64,000 bases of DNA, from the NCBI RefSeq assembly GCF_001074155.1, contig NZ_JUUZ01000022.1, positions 1 through 64,000 of the forward strand, in the 5' to 3' direction. The notes beneath the pieces were generated by a model that saw only the letters and a program-made list of their open reading frames with translations, was not told the DNA's origin and made no database searches. Source of the stretch: Streptococcus pseudopneumoniae (lineage in GTDB: Bacteria; Bacillota; Bacilli; Lactobacillales; Streptococcaceae). Positions 27,800 through 40,279 of this stretch are shown piece after piece. Numbering within the stretch: position 1 is the first letter of the stretch; each line of letters opens with the position of its first letter. The position numbers were made by a program, and so were the translations under genes.

Positions 27800-28744
27800 A
27801 TGCCGATTCGAATTGATAAAAAATTACCAGCAGTTGAGATTTTACAAACAGAAAATATTTTCGTCATGGATGATCAACGGGCGGCTCATCAGGATATCCG
27901 ACCCTTGAAAATTCTTATTTTAAATCTGATGCCGCAAAAAATTGTAACAGAAACTCAGCTCTTAAGACATTTGGCCAATACTCCTCTGCAATTAGATATT
28001 GATTTCTTATATATGGAAAGTCACCAATCAAAAACAACTCGCTCAGAGCATATGGAGACTTTTTATAAGACCTTCTCGGAAGTCAAAGATGATTATTTCG
28101 ATGGCTTGATTATCACAGGAGCTCCAGTTGAGCACCTTCCATTTGAGGATGTTGACTATTGGCAAGAGTTTACCCAAGTTATCGATTGGTCTAAGACTCA
28201 TGTCTTTTCAACCCTGCATATTTGTTGGGGAGCACAGGCAGGTCTATACTATCGCTATGGCGTAGATAAATACCAGATGGACCAGAAGCTTTCTGGGATT
28301 TATCCTCAAGATGTTTTGAAAGAAGGTCATCTCCTATTGAGAGGATTTGATGATTTATATGTATCCCCTCATTCTCGCCATACAGAAGTCCACAAAGAAG
28401 ATATCCTGAATAAAACAAATCTAGAGATTTTAGCATCAGGAAAAGAGGTAGGAATCTCTATCCTTGCGAGTCGAGATTTGAGAGAAGTCTATAGCTTTGG
28501 GCATTTAGAGTATGATCGCGATACGCTTGCAAAGGAATATTTTAGAGATCTAGATGCTGGTTTAGATCCACATATACCAGAAAATTATTTCAAAAATGAT
28601 GACATTCATGAACTCCCATGTATGCGTTGGAGTTCATCTGCAGCTCTCTTCTTTAGTAACTGGGTAAATTATGCAGTTTACCAAGAAACGCCGTTTGAGT
28701 GGAAGAGTGCGGAAGATGATGTGTCTCATTTTGGATATTTATAA
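27800..28744 (+). CDS. metA: Homoserine O-acetyltransferase (MetA/HTS family)
   Basis: This 314-residue enzyme activates homoserine in methionine synthesis. The catalytic Cys142 lies in [15 protein letters not shown]. Residue 111 is Glu ([11 protein letters not shown]); in this family Glu111 goes with acetyl-CoA use and Gly with succinyl-CoA, so acetyl transfer is predicted despite the common name succinyltransferase. The start at 27800 follows TTAGGAGA. Eight bases separate it from the dnaD-like gene, so they are probably co-transcribed. The MET-box points to control by methionine-pathway regulation. Confidence 0.93.
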   Translation: MPIRIDKKLPAVEILQTENIFVMDDQRAAHQDIRPLKILILNLMPQKIVTETQLLRHLANTPLQLDIDFLYMESHQSKTTRSEHMETFYKTFSEVKDDYFDGLIITGAPVEHLPFEDVDYWQEFTQVIDWSKTHVFSTLHICWGAQAGLYYRYGVDKYQMDQKLSGIYPQDVLKEGHLLLRGFDDLYVSPHSRHTEVHKEDILNKTNLEILASGKEVGISILASRDLREVYSFGHLEYDRDTLAKEYFRDLDAGLDPHIPENYFKNDDIHELPCMRWSSSAALFFSNWVNYAVYQETPFEWKSAEDDVSHFGYL

Positions 28745-28752
28745 GAGGAATT

Positions 28753-29427
28753 ATGACATATTTAGATGCTTTCAAATCAGGAAACTTAGTGTTACCGAGT
28801 GACCTGCTCTTACATTACAATCAACTGTTTTCGTCAAGCGATGATTTCTTGGTTTGGCAATTCTTTTACCTACAGAATACAACGGCTTTAGGTGAATTGT
28901 CTCCAAGTCAGATTGCTGAAAAAATCGGCAAAAATGTCACTGAAGTCAATCAGACTATTTCACGATTGACTGAGAAAGGGTTGCTTCAATACCGAACCAT
29001 TGAACTTAATGGCGAAATAGAAGTAATCTTCGATGCAACTCTTGCCTTGGAGCGCCTAGACCAACTTTTTGAAAAACAAGCTCCCAACCAGGTGCAATCT
29101 GCTCCAAATGATTTAAAGAGCTTGGTAGATACTTTCCAACAGGAGCTAGGTCGTCTATTGAGCCCATTTGAAATTGAAGACTTGGAAAAGAGCTTGAAAG
29201 AAGACGGAACTAGTGCGGATTTGATAAAGGAAGCCTTACGAGAAGCTGTTTTGAATGGAAAACCAAATTGGAAATATATCCAAGCTATCCTACGAAACTG
29301 GCGTCATGAAGGGATTAGGAGTGTAGCCCAGGTAGAAGCGAAACGTCAAGAGAGAGAGGCAACAAACCCTCAAAATGTTCAGGTTTCATCTGATTTTAAA
29401 AATGCTATGGATCTTTGGAAAGAATAA
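28753..29427 (+). CDS. dnaD: DnaD-domain protein (replication initiation)
   Basis: This 224-residue protein has an N-terminal winged-helix (SPSQIAEKIGKNVTEVNQTISRLTEKGLL, about 55-85) and a C-terminal DnaD/DnaB2 domain (about 115-200). The latter includes the conserved ending YIQAILRNWRHEGI (the YxxxILxxW motif). DnaD loads the replicative helicase with DnaB/DnaI and drives restart. In many Firmicutes nth follows; here the gene ends at a terminator and a convergent amylase follows. Confidence 0.88.
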   Translation: MTYLDAFKSGNLVLPSDLLLHYNQLFSSSDDFLVWQFFYLQNTTALGELSPSQIAEKIGKNVTEVNQTISRLTEKGLLQYRTIELNGEIEVIFDATLALERLDQLFEKQAPNQVQSAPNDLKSLVDTFQQELGRLLSPFEIEDLEKSLKEDGTSADLIKEALREAVLNGKPNWKYIQAILRNWRHEGIRSVAQVEAKRQEREATNPQNVQVSSDFKNAMDLWKE

Positions 29428-29438
29428 TATTTAGCAAT

Positions 29439-29467
29439 AAAAAAACTTGCCCATGGCAAGTTTTTTT
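29439..29467. terminator. Bidirectional terminator between dnaD and the amylase
   Basis: The stem CTTGCC/GGCAAG with a CAT loop is flanked by A7 and T7, symmetric for both convergent genes. Confidence 0.92.
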
Positions 29468-29473
29468 GTGTTC

Positions 29474-30925
29474 TTAATAAGTAAGTCCCCAAACACTTAC
29501 AGAACGTTCAGAAACTGGGAAATCACCATATCCTTCAGCATTAATAGTCACTTGGTCTGAATGGTTGCCAAGTAAATCAACAAAAGTATAATCAGCCCAT
29601 TCTGGACCTACAAACATGGTTTTGTAATTCTCTTGAGCGTTTGAGATAAGAATGGCAAGAGGCGATTGGTTGTCAGCTCTAGAACGAACCCAACCGATAC
29701 AATTAGGATCATCAAAGTAGTCCGTCTGCTCTCCATAAGCCAAATCTTTTCGGATAGCTAGCAGATGGTCAAGAACTTCTTTAAAATCTTGCTGAGCATA
29801 TTGACCAGAGATACCGTAGTAATCTCCGTAAAAGACACATGGAAGACCTTGTTCACGTAGGAGGATGAGAGCATAGGCTGCTGGTTTAAACCATTCTTCT
29901 ACAGTAGATTCTAAAGCTTGTCCTCGTTGAGTATCATGGTTTTCGACAAAGGTTACAGCCTTATCTGGTTTGATTTGAACCAGACTATCATTAAAGATGG
30001 TACGCAAATCGTAGTCTGCACCAGCTTGGCTTGCTTCAAAGAGATTCATATGGAGTCGGACATCGACTAGGTCGAAGCGTTCTTCGATTTTGTCAAGGTA
30101 TTCTAGGTTGGCATCCTTATCTGGATTCCAGAATTCTCCAAAGACATAAAAGTCTTGTCCATATTTCTCTTTGATGTCACGAATGAAATTACGCATAAAG
30201 AAGGAGTCGATATGCTTGACTGCATCTAAACGAAAACCAGCTACGCCAGTCGTTTCCATGAACCAATCAGCCCAATCGTAGATATTTTTTATGACTTCTG
30301 GATGCTTAAAATCTAAGTCCGCATACATGAGATAGTCATAGTTACCATTTTCGTTATCGACTAATTCCTCGTGGGCCCACCCCTTATTATCTCCCTGGAT
30401 AAGGTAAATACCAGACTTCCGTCTTTTGGCATCATAGTCAGTTCCAGTGAAATGGTACCAGTGCCAGTGGAAATCATTGTAGGTGTTTTGTCTTCCATCA
30501 AAAGTAAAGTTTGTCCAACCATTGATGGTAAAAGGTTCTCCTAGTTCGATTGTGCGGTCTTCTGGATCCACTTCGATAACTTGAAAGGATTCTAAATGAT
30601 CGGCAGCTGCCTTGTGGTTCAAGACGATGTCGGCCATCGGTTGGATTCCATGAGATTTCAGTGTTTGAATAGCTTGAAAATAGTCTTCTTTAAAGCCGTA
30701 CTTGGTACGGATAGTTCCTTTTTGGTCAAATTCACCGAGGTCAAAAAGGTCATAGACACCATAACCGACATCTTTTTCGTTGGTAGCTTTAAAGGCAGGT
30801 GGCATCCAGACGTGGCTAATTCCTAGATTTGCAAGGTGCTCAGCATCATCGGTAAGTCGCGTCCAGTGTTGTCCATCGTGGGGAAGGTACCACTCAAAAT
30901 ACTGCATTAGGGTTTGATTTTTCAT
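29474..30925 (-). CDS. Cytoplasmic alpha-amylase (GH13)
   Basis: This 483-residue enzyme has no signal peptide, so it is intracellular and probably degrades imported maltodextrins or glycogen. The GH13 motifs are in order: MADIVLNHK (region I), GFRLDAVKHI with the nucleophile Asp (II), YVFGEFWN with the acid/base Glu (III), and TFVENHDTQRG with the transition-state Asp (IV). It is a single minus-strand gene. A 16-bp perfect palindrome of MalR/LacI type overlaps its -35, predicting repression relieved by maltose or maltodextrin. Confidence 0.94.
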   Translation of the reverse strand: MKNQTLMQYFEWYLPHDGQHWTRLTDDAEHLANLGISHVWMPPAFKATNEKDVGYGVYDLFDLGEFDQKGTIRTKYGFKEDYFQAIQTLKSHGIQPMADIVLNHKAAADHLESFQVIEVDPEDRTIELGEPFTINGWTNFTFDGRQNTYNDFHWHWYHFTGTDYDAKRRKSGIYLIQGDNKGWAHEELVDNENGNYDYLMYADLDFKHPEVIKNIYDWADWFMETTGVAGFRLDAVKHIDSFFMRNFIRDIKEKYGQDFYVFGEFWNPDKDANLEYLDKIEERFDLVDVRLHMNLFEASQAGADYDLRTIFNDSLVQIKPDKAVTFVENHDTQRGQALESTVEEWFKPAAYALILLREQGLPCVFYGDYYGISGQYAQQDFKEVLDHLLAIRKDLAYGEQTDYFDDPNCIGWVRSRADNQSPLAILISNAQENYKTMFVGPEWADYTFVDLLGNHSDQVTINAEGYGDFPVSERSVSVWGLTY

Positions 30926-30957
30926 AGATAGTCCTCATACTTAACAATTTGAGAATC

Positions 30958-30986
30958 ATTTTACCACAAAGCAAGCAAATGCGCAA
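30958..30986 (-). promoter_or_regulatory. Amylase promoter (minus strand)
   Basis: On the minus strand: -35 TTGCGC (30981-30986), a 17-base spacer, and extended -10 TGG-TAAAAT (30958-30963). Confidence 0.7.
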
Positions 30987-31155
30987 ACGTTTGCGCTACA
31001 AAAATAGACCTCAGGATGTGAATGTCTATTTTTACGGTAATAGAATGAAATTTCGCAACACAAATGACCCTTCTCATTTAGAAATCATCAAGCAGAAACG
31101 AAAAGCTTGGATAGTTCCTATGACATCAATGGAGAAATCACTTTCTATTTTGTGA
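30979..31155 (+). CDS. Possible small basic protein, 58 residues (doubtful)
   Basis: An open frame of 58 codons lies between the divergent amylase and methyltransferase genes. The predicted product is basic (MRKRLRYKNRPQDVNVYFYG at its start, then KFRNTNDPSHLEIIKQKRK). Its ATG lies in the MalR operator and has no ribosome site, and it ends 30 bases before the next gene, overlapping that gene's -35. It could be a remnant or an accident of open frame. I do not recognise it. Confidence 0.25.
   Translation: MRKRLRYKNRPQDVNVYFYGNRMKFRNTNDPSHLEIIKQKRKAWIVPMTSMEKSLSIL
30981..30996. promoter_or_regulatory. MalR-type (LacI family) operator
   Basis: GCGCAAACGTTTGCGC is a 16-bp perfect palindrome with the central CG of LacI/GalR family operators. 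Its core CGCAAACGTTTGCG is close to the pneumococcal MalR operator as I recall it, and CcpA cre sites are related. It overlaps the amylase -35, the position expected for repression. Confidence 0.75.
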
Positions 31156-31178
31156 ATTTTCAACAAATTTGATATAAT
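31150..31178 (+). promoter_or_regulatory. Leaderless-type promoter of the PUA methyltransferase
   Basis: A -35 TTGTGA (31150-31155), a 17-base spacer, extended -10 TGA-TATAAT (31173-31178), then 7 bases to the ATG at 31186. No Shine-Dalgarno. Confidence 0.65.
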
Positions 31179-31185
31179 TGTATCT

Positions 31186-32349
31186 ATGAATAAAGTATTC
31201 GTCAGTCGGCGTGTCGAAAAAAAGCTCCGCAAAGGTCAGGTTCTTTTGGAAGAAGTTGATTTTCCAGACTTATCTGAAACTGATCAGGAAGTTGAACTTT
31301 TCAGCCAAAGCAATGAGTTTATAGGAAAGGCTTATTTATCTCGTCAAAATAAGGGAATTGGTTGGTTTGTAACCAACCAGAACATTCCTTTTAAACAAAC
31401 CTTCTTTGAAAGTTTGTTTAAGCAAGCCAAACAAAAACGCTCTTCCTACTATCAAAATGAGTTGACAACTGCCTTTCGTTTGTTTAATCAAGAAGGTGAT
31501 GGTTTTGGTGGAATGACGCTGGATCTCTATGGAGATTATGTTGTTTTCTCTTGGTACAACTCCTATATCTATGGAATTCGCCAAGAGATTATTGCAGCCT
31601 TCTCTCAGGTATTCCCGGAAGTCTTAGGTGCCTATGAAAAGATTCGCTTTAAAGGTCTAGACTATGAGTCTGCCCATATCTATGGTCAAGAAGCAGCTGA
31701 ATATTTCACTGTTCTCGAGAATGGAGTCTTGTACCAAGTCTTTATGAATGACGGCCTTATGACAGGAATTTTCTTGGATCAGCATGAAGTTCGTGGGAGT
31801 TTGGTTGATGGTCTGGCTATGGGAAAATCCTTACTCAATATGTTTTCCTACACAGCGGCCTTCTCAGTCGCTGCAGCTATGGGAGGAGCTAGTGAAACAA
31901 CCTCTGTAGACCTAGCCAAACGTTCAAGAGAACTATCAGAAGCTCATTTTCATGCCAATGGTTTGAGTCTAGACAATCATCGACTGCTTGTCATGGATGT
32001 CTTTGAATATTTTAAATATGCTAAAAGAAAAGGTTTAAGCTATGACGTGATTGTTCTGGATCCGCCTAGCTTTGCCCGAAATAAAAAACAAACATTCTCT
32101 GTAGCTAAGGATTATCATAAGTTGATTTCCCAAAGCCTAGAGATTTTAAACCCAGGTGGAATCATTATTGCTAGTACCAATGCGGCTAATGTTTCCCGTC
32201 AAAAATTCACAGAACAAATCGACAAAGGATTTGCAGGTAGAAAGTATCAGGTCCTTCATAAATATGGACTTCCAGCAGACTTTGTCTACAATGAAAAAGA
32301 TGAAAGTAGTAATTACCTCAAAGTGATTACCATGAAGGTTAGTAAATGA
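31186..32349 (+). CDS. Class I SAM-dependent rRNA methyltransferase with PUA domain (RlmI-like)
   Basis: This 387-residue protein has the RlmI/RlmK-L layout: an N-terminal PUA domain (about 1-70), a middle EEHEE-like domain, then a SAM-binding fold ([20 protein letters not shown] near residue 215) and the target-binding motif [14 protein letters not shown] (about 288). These enzymes methylate cytosine C5 of 23S rRNA; the exact site is inferred. It opens the aromatic amino acid operon: its last bases overlap aroD (ATGA). The mRNA appears leaderless at this gene. Confidence 0.85.
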   Translation: MNKVFVSRRVEKKLRKGQVLLEEVDFPDLSETDQEVELFSQSNEFIGKAYLSRQNKGIGWFVTNQNIPFKQTFFESLFKQAKQKRSSYYQNELTTAFRLFNQEGDGFGGMTLDLYGDYVVFSWYNSYIYGIRQEIIAAFSQVFPEVLGAYEKIRFKGLDYESAHIYGQEAAEYFTVLENGVLYQVFMNDGLMTGIFLDQHEVRGSLVDGLAMGKSLLNMFSYTAAFSVAAAMGGASETTSVDLAKRSRELSEAHFHANGLSLDNHRLLVMDVFEYFKYAKRKGLSYDVIVLDPPSFARNKKQTFSVAKDYHKLISQSLEILNPGGIIIASTNAANVSRQKFTEQIDKGFAGRKYQVLHKYGLPADFVYNEKDESSNYLKVITMKVSK

Positions 32350-33023
32350 AATTAATTGTTTCTGTCATGCCAAGAAGTATAGAAGAGGCTCAGGCTATTG
32401 ATGTTATGCGGTATCATGATGCAGATATCATTGAGTGGAGAGCAGACTTCTTACCCAAGGAAGCTATCTTGCAGGTAGCGCCAGCTATTTTTGAAAAATT
32501 TGCAGGTCGTGAGCTTGTTTTCACTTTACGTACTCGTTCTGAGGGTGGTCAAATTGAGCTCTCTTCAGAAGAGTATGTTCAAATTATCAAGGAAGTGGCA
32601 CAGCTTTATCAACCAGATTATATTGATTTTGAGTATTTTAGCTACAAGGATGTTTTTGATCAGATGTTGGACTTTCCAAATCTCGTCTTAAGCTACCATA
32701 ACTTCCAAGAGACACCTGAAAATCTAATGGAAATCTTGTCTGAGTTAACAAGTTTAAATCCTAAAGTTGTAAAAATAGCTGTTATGGCTAATACAGAACA
32801 GGATGTGTTGGATTTGATGAACTTTACACGTGGCTTTAAAACACTGAATCCTGAACAAGAATATGTAACGATTTCTATGGGAAAAGTGGGTAAGGTCTCT
32901 CGTATTACTTCAGATGTGACTGGTTCTAGTTGGTCTTTTGCAAGTCTAGATGAAGCTAGTGCTCCAGGACAAATTTCACTATCTAGCATGAAAAAAATTA
33001 GGGAGCTTCTAAATGAAGATTGA
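32346..33023 (+). CDS. aroD: 3-dehydroquinate dehydratase, type I
   Basis: This 225-residue enzyme performs the third shikimate step through a Schiff base. Conserved features are IIEWRADF near the N-terminus, [11 protein letters not shown], the catalytic His in [12 protein letters not shown] (near residue 118), Lys in [11 protein letters not shown] (near 142), and [12 protein letters not shown]. It is type I, unlike the dodecameric type II AroQ. It overlaps the methyltransferase upstream and aroE downstream. Confidence 0.95.
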   Translation: MKLIVSVMPRSIEEAQAIDVMRYHDADIIEWRADFLPKEAILQVAPAIFEKFAGRELVFTLRTRSEGGQIELSSEEYVQIIKEVAQLYQPDYIDFEYFSYKDVFDQMLDFPNLVLSYHNFQETPENLMEILSELTSLNPKVVKIAVMANTEQDVLDLMNFTRGFKTLNPEQEYVTISMGKVGKVSRITSDVTGSSWSFASLDEASAPGQISLSSMKKIRELLNED

Positions 33024-33867
33024 TGGCTACACACGTTTAGCAGCTGTAGTCGCAAATCCTATCAAACACTCCATTTCTCCCTTTATTCACAATAGCGCTT
33101 TTGAAGCAACCAATACCAATGGTGTTTATCTTGCTTGGGAAGTAGATGCGGCTGAACTAGCAGAAACAGTTGCTAATATTCGTCGCTACCAGATGTATGG
33201 AATCAATCTTTCCATGCCTTACAAGGAACAAGTGCTTCCTTATCTGGACCAGTTGAGCGCAGAGGCTTGTTTAATTGGTGCAGTTAATACAGTTGTGAAT
33301 CGAGAAGGAACATTAATTGGATATAACACAGATGGCAAGGGATTCTTTAAGAGCTTGCCTTCTTTTAAAATATCAAGGAAAAGACTGGTTTTGTTAGGAG
33401 CAGGCGGTGCAGCCAAGGCAATTTTGGCACAGGCAATCTTGGATGGAGTGAGTCAGATTTCTGTCTTTGTTCGTTCGTCATCCATAGAAAAAACAAGACC
33501 TTACTTGGAAAAATTACAGAAAGCGACTGGATTTAGAGTAGATTTATTTGCCTTAGAGGATGTTCAGGAACTTCAAAACAGCATCAGTCAAGCCGACCTC
33601 TTAGTAAATGCTACGAGTGTGGGCATGGATGGATCCTCTCAGCCGATCCCGACCAGCATCGTTTTACCAGATAAGCTCTTGGTAGCAGATGTGATTTATC
33701 AACCCTTTGAAACACCGTTTTTAAAATGGGCAAGAAACCAGGGAAATCAATCTATCAATGGCCTTGGCATGCTGCTTTACCAAGCTGCTGAAGCTTTTGA
33801 GTTATGGACAGGCAAGGAAATGCCAACCGATCAAATCTGGGAATTATTAACACAAAAGTACCAATAA
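33013..33867 (+). CDS. aroE: Shikimate dehydrogenase
   Basis: This 284-residue enzyme reduces 3-dehydroshikimate with NADPH. The substrate pocket is [14 protein letters not shown], the catalytic Lys-Asp pair is in [15 protein letters not shown] and YNTDGKGF, and the cofactor glycines are [21 protein letters not shown] and the C-terminal [18 protein letters not shown] are also typical. It starts 11 bases inside aroD. Confidence 0.96.
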   Translation: MKIDGYTRLAAVVANPIKHSISPFIHNSAFEATNTNGVYLAWEVDAAELAETVANIRRYQMYGINLSMPYKEQVLPYLDQLSAEACLIGAVNTVVNREGTLIGYNTDGKGFFKSLPSFKISRKRLVLLGAGGAAKAILAQAILDGVSQISVFVRSSSIEKTRPYLEKLQKATGFRVDLFALEDVQELQNSISQADLLVNATSVGMDGSSQPIPTSIVLPDKLLVADVIYQPFETPFLKWARNQGNQSINGLGMLLYQAAEAFELWTGKEMPTDQIWELLTQKYQ

Positions 33868-33885
33868 AGAAAAAGGAGACCTGCT

Positions 33886-34953
33886 ATGAAAATTAGAATA
33901 GACCTTCCACATCATCCTTACGATATTCAGATTGAAAAAGGATGCTTGTCTCAAGCAGGAAAATGGTTGCGCGAACTTTGGCAACCACAAAAAATTGTTA
34001 TCATAACGGATAACCGTGTGGCTTCTCTCTATGCAGAAAAAGTAAAATTGAGCTTAGAGGATGCTGGTTTTCAAGTGGCAGTTTTTGACTTTCTAGAGGG
34101 TGAAGAGCGAAAAAATCTAACTACGGTTCAAAAGGCTTATGAATTTCTAGTTAAGCAAGACTTGACTCGCAGTGACGGAATCGTAGCTTTAGGTGGTGGT
34201 GTAGTTGGTGATTTGGCTGGCTTTGTAGCCTCAACCTATATGCGAGGTATTCACTTTGTTCAAATTCCGACTAGCTTGACAGCTCAAGTTGACTCTTCAA
34301 TCGGGGGTAAGACAGGAGTGAATACTCCTTTTGCCAAGAATATGGTGGGAACTTTTGCCCAGCCAGATGGTGTTTTGATTGACCCAAACGTTCTTGAAAC
34401 CTTAGGGAAGAGAGAGTTGATTGAAGGAATGGGTGAAGTCATCAAGTATGGCCTCATCGAAGATCCAGAACTCTGGGACTTATTATCTGAAATGGATGGT
34501 TCTGTAGAGAGTATTTTGGAGCATTCAGAAAGTTTGATTGAGCATTCTTGCCAGGTCAAGCGAAAGATGGTAGTTGAGGATGAATTGGACAATGGCATTC
34601 GTCTGTATCTCAACTTTGGTCATACAATCGGCCATGCTATTGAAGCAACTGCTGGTTACGGAAAAGTCATGCACGGTGAGGCAGTAGCTATGGGAATGGT
34701 TCAGGTCTCTAAGGTAGCAGAAGAAAAAGGCCTCATGCCAGTGGGAATAACTCAGTCCATCCGAGAGATGTGTCAGAAGTTTGGCCTTCCTGTTGATTAT
34801 GAAAACTGGGATGTTGACAAGCTCTATCAGGCTTTGACTCATGATAAAAAAGCGCGTGGCAATACCATGAAGTTAGTCTTGGTACCAGAACTTGGTTCAG
34901 CGACCATTCACCCAGTTTCTCTCGAAGAAATGAAAGATTACTTAGTAAAATAA
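33886..34953 (+). CDS. aroB: 3-dehydroquinate synthase
   Basis: This 355-residue enzyme makes 3-dehydroquinate from DAHP using NAD and a divalent metal. Signature regions are [42 protein letters not shown], and the metal ligands in [12 protein letters not shown] and [10 protein letters not shown]. It has its own strong ribosome site (AAAAAGGAGAC) after an 18-base gap from aroE. Confidence 0.97.
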   Translation: MKIRIDLPHHPYDIQIEKGCLSQAGKWLRELWQPQKIVIITDNRVASLYAEKVKLSLEDAGFQVAVFDFLEGEERKNLTTVQKAYEFLVKQDLTRSDGIVALGGGVVGDLAGFVASTYMRGIHFVQIPTSLTAQVDSSIGGKTGVNTPFAKNMVGTFAQPDGVLIDPNVLETLGKRELIEGMGEVIKYGLIEDPELWDLLSEMDGSVESILEHSESLIEHSCQVKRKMVVEDELDNGIRLYLNFGHTIGHAIEATAGYGKVMHGEAVAMGMVQVSKVAEEKGLMPVGITQSIREMCQKFGLPVDYENWDVDKLYQALTHDKKARGNTMKLVLVPELGSATIHPVSLEEMKDYLVK

Positions 34954-34962
34954 GGAGAATGT

Positions 34963-36129
34963 ATGAGATATTTAACAGCAGGAGAATCACATGGTCCTCG
35001 TCTGACAGCAATTATTGAAGGAATTCCAGCAGGACTGCCTTTGACTGCAGAAGATATCAATGAGGATCTCAAACGTCGCCAAGGCGGTTACGGTCGTGGT
35101 GGACGCATGAAAATCGAGAGTGATCAGGTTGTCTTCACTTCTGGAGTTCGTCATGGTAATACGACAGGTGCTCCTATTACCATGGATGTCATTAACAAAG
35201 ACCACCAAAAATGGCTGGATATCATGTCTGCCGAGGATATTGAAGACAAACTCAAAAGTAAACGAAAAATCACTCATCCTCGCCCAGGTCACGCAGATTT
35301 AGTTGGCGGGATTAAATACCGTTTTGATGATTTGCGAAATTCTTTGGAACGTTCATCTGCCCGTGAAACAACTATGCGGGTTGCAGTTGGAGCAGTAGCC
35401 AAGCGGCTTTTAGCTGAGCTTGAAATCGAAATTGCTAACCATGTTGTTATCTTCGGTGGTAAGGAAATCAATGTTCCAGAAAACTTAACAGTCTCAGAGA
35501 TTAAGAACCTGGCTGCCCAGTCTGAAGTTTCTATTGTCAACCAAGAACGTGAGCAGGAGATTAAGGACTATATTGACCAGATTAAGCGAGATGGGGATAC
35601 CATCGGAGGTGTTGTGGAAACAGTTGTCGGAGGTGTTCCGGTTGGTCTTGGTTCTTATGTCCAATGGGATCGTAAACTAGATGCAAGGCTAGCTCATGCT
35701 GTTGTTTCTATCAATGCCTTTAAGGGTGTGGAGTTTGGTCTTGGTTTTAAAGCAGGCCATCTTAAGGGTAGCCAAGTCATGGATGAAATCCTCTGGTCAT
35801 CAGAAGATGGGTATACCCGTCGGACCAATAATCTCGGTGGTTTCGAAGGTGGTATGACCAATGGTCAGCCCATTGTCGTTCGAGGTGTTATGAAACCCAT
35901 TCCAACCCTATATAAACCATTGATGAGTGTCGATATTGAAACTCATGAGCCTTATAAAGCAACAGTAGAGAGAAGTGATCCTACTGCTCTTCCAGCAGCA
36001 GGTGTCGTTATGGAGGCAGTCGTAGCAACGGTTTTGGCTCAAGAAATCCTTGAGAAATTCTCCTCTGATAATCTGGAAGAATTAAAAGAAGCTGTTGCAA
36101 AACATCGGGAGTATACAAAGAATTATTAA
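34963..36129 (+). CDS. aroC: Chorismate synthase
   Basis: This 388-residue enzyme completes the shikimate pathway with reduced FMN. The characteristic motifs are [14 protein letters not shown] at the N-terminus, the FMN-binding [21 protein letters not shown], and C-terminal [19 protein letters not shown]. The length is that of Firmicutes enzymes. Nine bases separate it from aroB. Confidence 0.97.
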   Translation: MRYLTAGESHGPRLTAIIEGIPAGLPLTAEDINEDLKRRQGGYGRGGRMKIESDQVVFTSGVRHGNTTGAPITMDVINKDHQKWLDIMSAEDIEDKLKSKRKITHPRPGHADLVGGIKYRFDDLRNSLERSSARETTMRVAVGAVAKRLLAELEIEIANHVVIFGGKEINVPENLTVSEIKNLAAQSEVSIVNQEREQEIKDYIDQIKRDGDTIGGVVETVVGGVPVGLGSYVQWDRKLDARLAHAVVSINAFKGVEFGLGFKAGHLKGSQVMDEILWSSEDGYTRRTNNLGGFEGGMTNGQPIVVRGVMKPIPTLYKPLMSVDIETHEPYKATVERSDPTALPAAGVVMEAVVATVLAQEILEKFSSDNLEELKEAVAKHREYTKNY

Positions 36130-36138
36130 GGAGTTCTT

Positions 36139-37242
36139 ATGGCAAAAATCATCTATATTGCAGGACTAGGTTTGATTGGTGCTTCCATGGCACTCGGAAT
36201 CAAGCGGGATCATCCTGATTATGAAATTTTAGGATATAATCGTAGTCAAGCGTCTAGAGATATTGCCTTGGAGAGAGGAATGATTGACCGAGCGACGGAT
36301 GATTTTGCCAGTTTTGCTCCACTTGCAGACGTCATCATTCTTAGCCTGCCAATCAAGCAAACTATTGCCTTTATTAAGGAATTGGGCAACTTGGACTTGA
36401 AAGAAGGTGTCATTATTTCTGATGCTGGATCGACCAAGTCAGCTATCGTGGCTACAGCTGAAAAATGTTTTGCTGATAAGTCTGTTCGCTTTGTGGGGGC
36501 CCATCCTATGGCAGGGAGCCATAAGACAGGAGCGGCCTCTGCAGATGTTAATCTTTTTGAAAACGCCTATTATATCTTCACGCCATCTAGTCTGACAACT
36601 CCGGCTACGCTCGAAGAAATGAGAGACTTGCTGTCAGGTCTTCATGCTCGTTTCATTGAAATTGATGCTGAAGAGCATGACCGAGTGACTTCTCAGATTA
36701 GCCATTTTCCGCATATCTTAGCATCAGGTCTGATGGAACAAACTGCAAGTTATGCTGAAGAGCATGAAATGGCGCGACGCTTTGCGGCCGGTGGATTTCG
36801 AGATATGACTCGGATTGCCGAAAGTGAGCCTGGTATGTGGACTTCTATCCTCTTATCAAATAGAGAGACTATTATTGAACGCATCGAGGATTTCAAGGGC
36901 CGTTTGGACGAGATTGGACAAGCTATCAGTAAGGGTGATGAAAACCAAATATGGAGATTTTTCAATCAAGCGCGTGAGCAACGTCAGGCTATGGAAATCC
37001 ATAAACGCGGAGGAGTAGATAGCTCATTTGACCTTTATGTAGACGTTCCCGATGAGGAAGATGTTATTTTACGCATCTTGGAATTGCTACGTGGAACTTC
37101 TTTGGTCAATATCCATATCAATGAGGAAAACCGTGAGGATGTTCACGGGATTCTGCAAATTTCCTTTAAGAATGCTCAGGATTTAAAACGTGCTGAGCAA
37201 GTCATTACAGAAAATACAGACTACACAGTCGTTATTAAATAA
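36139..37242 (+). CDS. tyrA: Prephenate dehydrogenase
   Basis: This 367-residue enzyme oxidises prephenate toward tyrosine. The NAD motif is [16 protein letters not shown]. Conserved [10 protein letters not shown] and [14 protein letters not shown] carry the catalytic and substrate residues. A C-terminal ACT domain (from about residue 295, [17 protein letters not shown]) suggests feedback control by tyrosine. It is nine bases after aroC in the same operon. Confidence 0.95.
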   Translation: MAKIIYIAGLGLIGASMALGIKRDHPDYEILGYNRSQASRDIALERGMIDRATDDFASFAPLADVIILSLPIKQTIAFIKELGNLDLKEGVIISDAGSTKSAIVATAEKCFADKSVRFVGAHPMAGSHKTGAASADVNLFENAYYIFTPSSLTTPATLEEMRDLLSGLHARFIEIDAEEHDRVTSQISHFPHILASGLMEQTASYAEEHEMARRFAAGGFRDMTRIAESEPGMWTSILLSNRETIIERIEDFKGRLDEIGQAISKGDENQIWRFFNQAREQRQAMEIHKRGGVDSSFDLYVDVPDEEDVILRILELLRGTSLVNIHINEENREDVHGILQISFKNAQDLKRAEQVITENTDYTVVIK

Positions 37243-37253
37243 GGAGGACAATT

Positions 37254-39430
<2,177 letters not shown>

Positions 39431-39434
<4 letters not shown>

Positions 39435-40279
39435 AAATTGCCTATCTAGGTCCCAAAGGATCTTTTTCGCACCATGTGGTGCAAACGGCTTTTCCTCATG
39501 AGGAACTAGAGTCTTTTTCAAATATTACAGACGTTATCAAGGCTTTCGAACAGGGCTTAGTAGACTATTCAGTAGTGCCAGTTGAAAATTCCATTGAAGG
39601 TAGTGTTCATGAAACCTTGGACTATCTTTTTCATCAAGCTCGTATTCAGGCTGTGGCGGAGATTGTGCAGCCAATTCATCAACAGTTGATGGCAGTGCCA
39701 GGGCAAGTTAAAATTGAGAAAATCTTTTCTCACCCACAAGCTTTGGCGCAGGGAAAGAAATTTATCGATGAGCATTATCCAGACGCTCAACTGGAGGTCA
39801 CTGCCAGTACAGCCTACGCTGCGCGCTATGTTTCCGAGCATCCAGATCAGCCTTTTGCGGCCATTGCCCCCAAAAGTTCGGCTGGAGAATATGGTTTGGA
39901 ATTAATTGCTCAAGATATTCAAGAGATGGAAGCCAATTTCACTCGCTTTTGGGTGTTAGGTCCCAAGGAACCGCAAATGCCCTTGAATGCAAATGCTAAG
40001 AAAATGAGTCTAGCATTGACCTTGCCAGACAATCTTCCAGGAGCTTTATATAAGGCGCTTTCTACCTTTGCTTGGCGCGGGATTGACCTAACTAAGATTG
40101 AGAGTCGCCCCCTAAAAACAGCACTAGGTGAGTACTTTTTTATCATTGATGTGGACTATACTGATAAAGAATTGGTCCATTTTGCTCAAAAAGAATTAGA
40201 AACGATTGGGATCCACTATAAAGTACTAGGAGCTTACCCTATCTACACCATACAGGATAAAGGGAAGGAGAAGGAATGA
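39431..40279 (+). CDS. pheA: Prephenate dehydratase
   Basis: This 282-residue enzyme makes phenylpyruvate from prephenate. The catalytic domain (1-180) shows GPKGSFSHHV, VPVENSIEGSVHETLD and NFTRFWVLG. The C-terminal ACT domain (about 190-275) has the ESRPLKTALGEYFFIID motif that binds Phe for feedback inhibition. No chorismate mutase domain is fused. It overlaps aroK and the following LCP gene (both ATGA). Confidence 0.95.

Noticed and set aside
34284..34842. Overlapping minus-strand frames inside aroB
   Set aside because: They are antisense shadows of a conserved enzyme gene with no ribosome site or family resemblance.
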